Source: Clostridia bacterium (GTDB lineage: Bacteria; Bacillota; Clostridia; Christensenellales; UBA1242). From it: a stretch of 11,211 bases of DNA. Below the pieces are notes generated by a model. The model made no database searches, was not told where the DNA came from, and saw nothing but the letters and a program-made list of their open reading frames with translations. Below, in pieces: positions 6,946 to 11,211 of the stretch. Where the stretch lies: contig CAAGCR010000103.1 of assembly GCA_900768425.1 (NCBI GenBank), forward strand, positions 1 through 11,211, read 5' to 3'. Numbering within the stretch: position 1 is the stretch's first letter; each line of letters opens with the position of its first letter. The position numbers were made by a program, and so were the translations under genes.

Positions 6946-8745
6946 TTATTTATCTAAACTTCTATGAGTAAATAAGAATCTTGCAAACAAGTCAAATACA
7001 ACAATAAATGCTATTGTAAAAATTCCGCAAGTAAATAGTGAAGTGTTTGGTACAACAGAGAAACTAAACATTCCAGATTGAGAAATAGTAAAGAATTTAT
7101 ATAGTTGTAAGTTTAGTGAAGGCACAAATCTTATCCAACTACCTTTTATGCTACCAAGTAGCACGATAGATGTTAAATATATCGCACTAGAAAGACCAGT
7201 TGCAACAGTTGCTTGTTTTATAACCATAGATACAAAAATTGCAAGAGCAATGTAGAAGATTATATCAACTAATATGCTAGCTAAATAAATCAATAATAGT
7301 ATAACGGGGTTAGTAATAAACAAAGTTTCGGCATTCATAACAACAAGCACTTTTTGGAAAGAAAAACCATAGGAAGCAAAACCTATTGCAAGTGAAGATA
7401 CAAGTGAAACGGTTAAAAGTATTAATGCAACATTAAAGCAAGCCAAAAATTTCCCAGAGAAAATTTTATTTCTAGTGTATGGGCGGGTGGCAATCATTTT
7501 TAATGTGCCAGTTGATTGTTCACCGCTTAAACTGCTTGTAGCAAAGAAAATAACAAAAACGGTGATAAACATAGATAATATTTGCATTGAATAAAAAGCA
7601 AAATCATATGCGTTTGTTTCTGTACCACTATTTTTATTGAAATTAAATGCAGTTAAGTATTCATAACCAAACGTTTCATTATCAAAGAAATAGCGAGAAG
7701 TAGTGATTTGTTTCTTTAAATTATAAATAGATACACCGCTAAAACCAATATATGTAGCAATTTGGTCGTCTGTTTTGTTACCGATTCTAAGTAATTCAAA
7801 TTCATTAGATATCAATGCTTTACAAATTTGAATGTAGTCATAAAACTCAGCAACTTTTTCATTCATTTCAGCAACAATAGTTTTTTCTGCTGTATCTATG
7901 TGTTGATTGTAAAAATCTATAACATTGTTATAATAAGTTTCTAGTTTACCAATATGTGTGTAAGTAGTAGAAGAACCACTTTTTGTTTCAGAGAAATTTA
8001 TGTAAAAATATTTATCTAATAGGTCTTTTAATTTATCAGAATCAATAGTTATCGTTTCTAATTTACTGATTTCGTTATCTAAACTAACAAGGTCATAATT
8101 ACTTTTTAGCATATTATATCTTTCAACAACCATTCTAGATGAAAACTCACTTAAATCTTTATTGCTAGGAATGTTGTCATAAAAACCAGTTAATGTTTTG
8201 TAAATTTTATTATAAAAACTTTCGGTAATTATAAAGTTAATTTGCTTATTTTTAATGTTATTTAACATATAATCACTAATTGCACTTGTTTTTGCTCTTA
8301 GTGTGGTAAAAATACGCTCGCATTTACTAAGGTCAACAGCTGATAGTTTTCCATCACTTTCGGCAATCGTGTAAATAGTTGCAGGGAATTCTCCGGGAGT
8401 AGTAGTTCCATCGGCATTTTGTGTTCCTACAAAAAATTGTTTTAAAGAGTGAAAATTATCAGTGAAGTTTTGATATATATTTCCGGTATCTTTAATGTAC
8501 GCATCAATATCCGTTTTCGCGGAAATTAGTTGACTTTCAAAACTATTATAATCTCTTTCAAAAGAGGTATAAATATTTGTTGTGTTGGATAAAGAATAAG
8601 TAAACTTTGTGCTAGATGATTCTGGTTTAAAGAAGAAGAAAGAGAAAATTAAAGCAATAATAAGCACACCAGTTAAAACAAACATAGATGGTCGCATAAA
8701 TATTTTACTAAGTTCGGCATTAGCCATTCTAAATATTTTTTTCAT
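6946..8745 (-). CDS. ABC-2 type transporter permease with a large extracellular domain
   Basis: This is the membrane subunit of an ABC exporter, partner of the ATPase gene 11 bases upstream. TM1 lies at about 21-39. A non-membrane region of about 340 residues (41-380) follows, helix-rich in appearance and predicted to be extracellular. Further membrane segments lie at about 383-403, 434-458, 479-508, 514-532 and 569-591. After TM2 comes the ABC-2 permease hallmark GEQSTGTLKMIATRPYTR (408-425) and then GK (431-432), which matches the ExxxGTL..ll..P.sR...GK pattern of NatB/BcrB-like permeases. The start has a perfect AGGAG (8752-8756 on the opposite strand), six bases away. The substrate is unknown; drugs, bacteriocins, peptides or ions are all possible. 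It is the last gene of the operon, and transcription probably ends at the hairpins near 6782-6879. Confidence 0.85.
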   Translation of the reverse strand: MKKIFRMANAELSKIFMRPSMFVLTGVLIIALIFSFFFFKPESSSTKFTYSLSNTTNIYTSFERDYNSFESQLISAKTDIDAYIKDTGNIYQNFTDNFHSLKQFFVGTQNADGTTTPGEFPATIYTIAESDGKLSAVDLSKCERIFTTLRAKTSAISDYMLNNIKNKQINFIITESFYNKIYKTLTGFYDNIPSNKDLSEFSSRMVVERYNMLKSNYDLVSLDNEISKLETITIDSDKLKDLLDKYFYINFSETKSGSSTTYTHIGKLETYYNNVIDFYNQHIDTAEKTIVAEMNEKVAEFYDYIQICKALISNEFELLRIGNKTDDQIATYIGFSGVSIYNLKKQITTSRYFFDNETFGYEYLTAFNFNKNSGTETNAYDFAFYSMQILSMFITVFVIFFATSSLSGEQSTGTLKMIATRPYTRNKIFSGKFLACFNVALILLTVSLVSSLAIGFASYGFSFQKVLVVMNAETLFITNPVILLLIYLASILVDIIFYIALAIFVSMVIKQATVATGLSSAIYLTSIVLLGSIKGSWIRFVPSLNLQLYKFFTISQSGMFSFSVVPNTSLFTCGIFTIAFIVVFDLFARFLFTHRSLDK

Positions 8746-8756
8746 ACTTTGCTCCT

Positions 8757-9692
8757 TTAATTTATACCTGTGTTAGATTTGCCTTCATTGACAACCGTCA
8801 AGAAAATATCTTCAAGTGATGCATCAACTTCGCCAGCACCATAAACTGCAATGTTGCGCTTTGTTAAATCTATAATAATTTTAGCAATAGTGTTCTCATC
8901 GGTAGTGAAGAGTACTTTATTGTTGCATATTTTAACCTTAATTTTATAATCTTGTTCAATTATTTTGCCTGCATAGTTTGGTGCATTACACTTAATAAAT
9001 TGAGAACCATTTTCGGTAACTTCCTGCTTAATGGCACTCATTCTGTTAGTTTCAAGCAAAATACCATTATCAATAATTCCTATGGTGTCGCAAAGGTTTT
9101 GCATTTCACCTAAAATGTGACTTGAAATTAAAATTGCAATTTTTTGTTTATGTGCCAAATCTTTTAAAAGCATTCTAAATTCTCTAATGCCGTTAGCATC
9201 AAGACCATTTGTCGGCTCATCTAATATTAAAAGTTTAGGGTTGTTTAAAAGTGCTTGTGCAACACCTAGTCTTTGCTTCATACCCAAAGAGTATTTGCCA
9301 ACCTTTTCATTTATACGGTTAGAAAGACCAACAATTGAAACAACTTTGTCAATTTGACTTTTATCGGTTATGTTAGACAGTTTAGCAAAATATTTTAAGT
9401 TTTGGTAACCGGTTAGATAGTTATAAAACTCAGGAATTTCAACTATTGTGCCAACATATTCCATTGCTTCTTCAAATTTATATTTTACCGAGTTGTTCAT
9501 AATATAAACGTCACCACCGGTAATGGTAGTAAGCCCGGTAATCATTTTAATTGTTGTACTTTTACCAGCACCATTTGCACCTAAAAAGCCAAATATTTCG
9601 CCTTCTTGTATAGCAAAGGATACATTGTTTACGGCAATTCTTTCACCAAATTTCTTAGTTAAATTATGTATTTCTAAAACATTATTTACCAT
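8757..9692 (-). CDS. ABC transporter ATP-binding protein (BcrA/NatA-like)
   Basis: This cytoplasmic ATPase should power the neighbouring ABC-2 permease. Walker A is GANGAGKST (38-46), the signature motif YSLGMKQ (134-140), Walker B LLILDEP (154-160), the D-loop NGLD (162-165) and the switch histidine H192 in SSH. At the Q-loop position there is E85 (VGTIVEIPEFY). Glu here is typical of the BcrA/lantibiotic-immunity branch, where it has been called an E-loop. The C-terminal 90 residues form the accessory domain common in this branch. The 311-residue length is normal. The AGGAG site (9698-9702 on the opposite strand) overlaps the stop codon of the upstream regulator gene, which suggests translational coupling. 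The family suggests export of, or immunity to, an antimicrobial peptide or drug, but the substrate cannot be read from sequence. Confidence 0.92.
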   Translation of the reverse strand: MVNNVLEIHNLTKKFGERIAVNNVSFAIQEGEIFGFLGANGAGKSTTIKMITGLTTITGGDVYIMNNSVKYKFEEAMEYVGTIVEIPEFYNYLTGYQNLKYFAKLSNITDKSQIDKVVSIVGLSNRINEKVGKYSLGMKQRLGVAQALLNNPKLLILDEPTNGLDANGIREFRMLLKDLAHKQKIAILISSHILGEMQNLCDTIGIIDNGILLETNRMSAIKQEVTENGSQFIKCNAPNYAGKIIEQDYKIKVKICNNKVLFTTDENTIAKIIIDLTKRNIAVYGAGEVDASLEDIFLTVVNEGKSNTGIN

Positions 9693-9700
9693 TTTAACTC

Positions 9701-10264
9701 CTAATTTTCTTCAATCAAAATTTCATATACAGATTCATAAACAGTGTGTGCTTGTTCTTGCCATCTTCTACAAGCCTCAATGGCGGCTTGCCTAGATGGT
9801 GCTTTAATCTTTAATTCAAACAAAGGTTCATCTTGAAAAGTGTCAGACCTAATTTTTAAAACTACTATATAAGAGCCATCTTCCGACTTGAAAAATGTAG
9901 ACACGTATTCCTGAGAACGTTTAAAGTGCATTTTGTTTGCTTTTGTATATTCGGTAATTTGGTCACGTAATTCGTTTGGTATTTTAATATAAAAATGACT
10001 CAAACAATTACGACCATCATAAGTAATATTAAAACGATCTTCACCATCTTTGCTTTCAGATTTATAAATTAAATTTGCATCAACAAGTTTATATAAATAG
10101 TCTTTGCAATCCATATAAGAAATCCAGTTGTTGCGGTAGTAGCATATATCAAAAATGGTGTTTTCGGTTAAAGGGAACTCCATTTTATCTAAAGTAAAAA
10201 GTAAAATTAATTTACATATCATCGGGTCACAAATAGGTAACTCATCTTTCTTTTTTTGTTCCAT
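9701..10264 (-). CDS. DUF4364 family winged-helix protein, putative regulator of the ABC operon
   Basis: The 187 residues match the DUF4364 pattern. An N-terminal winged-helix fold (about 12-85) contains KLILLFTLDKMEFPLTENTI (18-37), a recognition-helix region, and YLYKLVDANLI followed by a wing and ITYDGRNCL. The C-terminal part (about 90-187) includes IPNELRDQI, a beta-rich section and a helix with AIEACRRWQEQA. Members are usually annotated as uncharacterised, with a transcription-factor-like fold. It is the first gene of the operon, eight bases upstream of the ABC ATPase gene, so an autoregulatory or transporter-sensing role is likely by analogy with PadR/GntR-ABC modules. No Shine-Dalgarno site precedes the ATG. 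A TGtTATAAT box ends seven bases before it, which argues for leaderless translation. Confidence 0.82.
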   Translation of the reverse strand: MEQKKKDELPICDPMICKLILLFTLDKMEFPLTENTIFDICYYRNNWISYMDCKDYLYKLVDANLIYKSESKDGEDRFNITYDGRNCLSHFYIKIPNELRDQITEYTKANKMHFKRSQEYVSTFFKSEDGSYIVVLKIRSDTFQDEPLFELKIKAPSRQAAIEACRRWQEQAHTVYESVYEILIEEN

Positions 10265-10271
10265 ACTTAAT

Positions 10272-10300
10272 ATTATAACAAATATATATTAAAAACGCAA
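10272..10300 (-). promoter_or_regulatory. Promoter of the DUF4364-ABC operon, predicted to give a leaderless mRNA
   Basis: On the - strand, TTGCGT (10300-10295) is followed after exactly 17 bases by a perfect TATAAT (10277-10272). It has an extended -10 TG one base upstream (TGTTATAAT). Seven bases separate the -10 box from the ATG at 10264, so transcription should begin at or one base before the start codon. The -35 box is weak (3 of 6), but the extended -10 compensates. Confidence 0.7.
10280..10291. repeat. AT-rich 12-base repeat, copy 1 (candidate operator)
   Basis: AAATATATATTA contains the palindrome AATATATATT. The copy lies wholly inside the 17-base spacer (10278-10294) of the DUF4364 promoter, where a bound repressor would block RNA polymerase. 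An identical copy begins 42 bases away. It contains only A and T, so chance is a real alternative. Confidence 0.35.
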
Positions 10301-10321
10301 GATAGATATTAAGTAAATTAT

Positions 10322-10333
10322 AAATATATATTA
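10322..10333. repeat. AT-rich 12-base repeat, copy 2 (candidate operator)
   Basis: This copy is identical to 10280-10291, in the same orientation and offset by 42 bases, which is about four helical turns. It overlaps the best TATTAT-like -10 candidate (10329-10334) for the divergent SDR gene. Binding here could therefore also affect that gene. Confidence 0.35.
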
Positions 10334-10355
10334 TTTTTTTGCAAATAATAAGAAC

Positions 10356-10361
10356 AAGGAG
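10356..10361 (+). promoter_or_regulatory. Strong ribosome-binding site of the SDR gene
   Basis: AAGGAG is followed six bases later by the ATG at 10368. This fixes the SDR start and contrasts with the divergent DUF4364 gene, which has no such site. The promoter itself is not clear. A TATTAT at 10329-10334 is possible, but no convincing -35 box lies at the right distance. Confidence 0.8.
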
Positions 10362-10367
10362 ATAGTT

Positions 10368-11198
10368 ATGGTAAAAGAGTGGTTAAGGGGAAAAACAGTA
10401 ATTATATGTGGTTCGGCAAATGGAATAGGAAAATATTTGGTATATAATCTAATTGTTCAATATAATTGCAAGGTTATAGGAATAGATATTGATGAAATAT
10501 CTTTATCAAACCTAAAGACAAAGCTAAATGAAATAGGCGAGAACTATGAATACTATTGCTTTGATGCCAAAAGTGAAAACAACTGGATAAAACTAGCCGA
10601 AACATTAAAAGAAAATAATGAACAAGTAGATGTTCTAATTAATGCAATAGGTATTTCTCCCAAGTTTAATAATTTCAATAAGTATTCATTAAAAGAAACT
10701 AACAATATATTTGCAACAAACTTATATTCGTGCATATTTGCGGTTAAGCATTTGTACGATAATTTAAAACAGTCAAGATGTCCATCAATTATAAATATTT
10801 GTTGTTCATCTGCAAATATGGGTATTGCCGGCACTAGCATATATTCAGCAAGTAAGTCCGCATTAAAATGTTATACAGAAGTTATGCAACAAGAACTAAA
10901 AGGTTTTTATGTAGGACTATTAATATTAGGACTAGTAAAAACAGATTTTTGGAAAAATCAAGAAGATGTTTTAAAAAACAAAATAAATAGTAGAGCAATG
11001 GCAGTGAGTCTTGCGGCAGAAAGAATTGTCAAATGTATTGTTAAAAAGAAAAAAAGAGCTGTAGTAGGGTTTGATGCATACTTAACAGATAGAATGATAA
11101 GACTAATGCCAACAAAAGCCCGCTCATTTATAAACAAATATCTTTCACGCAAAAAATACAGATTCATTGATGATGAGAATGAAGATGTAAAGAATTAA
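10368..11198 (+). CDS. Short-chain dehydrogenase/reductase (SDR) family protein
   Basis: This is a classical-type SDR with a Rossmann fold. The nucleotide-binding glycine motif is GSANGIG (15-21). D40 at the end of the second strand suggests NAD(H) preference. D66 contacts adenine in the family, NAIG (92-95) stands in for NNAG, and N118 is the catalytic-tetrad Asn. The YxxxK pair is Y159 and K163 (YSASK). Aligned by eye without gaps to E. coli FabG, the catalytic Ser position is C146, with S147 and S148 next to it. The usual PG motif after the active site reads LGLVKTDF (187-194). The 276-residue length is normal with a C-terminal extension (about 228-276) that is strongly basic and ends in an acidic tail. 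The substrate is unknown. It is transcribed divergently from the DUF4364-ABC operon. Confidence 0.9.
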   Translation: MVKEWLRGKTVIICGSANGIGKYLVYNLIVQYNCKVIGIDIDEISLSNLKTKLNEIGENYEYYCFDAKSENNWIKLAETLKENNEQVDVLINAIGISPKFNNFNKYSLKETNNIFATNLYSCIFAVKHLYDNLKQSRCPSIINICCSSANMGIAGTSIYSASKSALKCYTEVMQQELKGFYVGLLILGLVKTDFWKNQEDVLKNKINSRAMAVSLAAERIVKCIVKKKKRAVVGFDAYLTDRMIRLMPTKARSFINKYLSRKKYRFIDDENEDVKN

Positions 11199-11211
11199 GA
11201 CAAAAAATTCA

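Noticed and set aside
6931..6950. AATAATT/AATTATT hairpin over the permease stop codon
   Set aside because: It is made only of A and T, would be unstable as RNA and has no U-tract of note. The real terminator is better explained by the hairpin at 6782-6819.
9523..9795. 90-codon + strand frame opposite the ABC ATPase start
   Set aside because: It is antisense to Walker A and to the ATPase/DUF4364 junction, both clearly coding. No supporting start signal was seen.
10553..10840. 95-codon - strand frame inside the SDR gene
   Set aside because: It is a shadow of the conserved SDR core with no ribosome-binding site.

Overview
The window is AT-rich (roughly 30% G+C by eye), tightly packed and uses the standard code. 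Its gene content points to a low-GC Firmicute, most likely an uncultured or gut-type Clostridia lineage: recJ followed by a long Rel-type (p)ppGpp enzyme and hemZ, plus a DUF4364 winged-helix regulator. I cannot name the species. I see no tRNA, rRNA, CRISPR array, insertion sequence or phage gene, and no intergenic gap exceeds about 180 bases.

Region 1 (about 50-5984, + strand) is a three-gene operon. It holds recJ (ssDNA exonuclease), a RelA/SpoT-family (p)ppGpp synthetase and hemZ (radical-SAM, HemN/HemW-like). One base separates recJ from rel, and rel and hemZ overlap by four bases (ATGA), so translation is probably coupled. The rel gene is the most striking one here. Its synthetase, TGS, zinc-finger and ACT parts look intact, but the N-terminal HD hydrolase domain has lost its recognisable catalytic residues, and the DNA encoding it is far more AT-rich than the rest.

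Region 2 (5985-6945) holds one secreted protein of 204 residues with a His/Trp/Cys-rich domain that I recognise only loosely. A strong bidirectional terminator hairpin follows, and then a second bulged hairpin. It separates two convergent transcription units.

Region 3 (6946-10264, - strand) is a three-gene operon in the order DUF4364 winged-helix regulator, ABC ATPase, ABC-2 permease. Gaps are 8 and 11 bases, and both downstream genes have perfect AGGAG ribosome-binding sites. This looks like a self-regulated export or defence transporter. The regulator has a good extended -10 promoter placed so that its mRNA would be leaderless.

Region 4 (10265-11198, + strand) holds a divergent short-chain dehydrogenase/reductase (SDR) whose catalytic-serine position appears to be cysteine. 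The 103-base divergent promoter region carries an exact 12-base repeat with a 42-base period. One copy lies inside the regulator's promoter spacer, making it a candidate operator.

I did not find a clearly new multi-gene system. The best leads are the hydrolase-dead Rel in a Gram-positive setting, the regulator/ABC/SDR divergon with a possible operator, and the secreted domain of unknown function.
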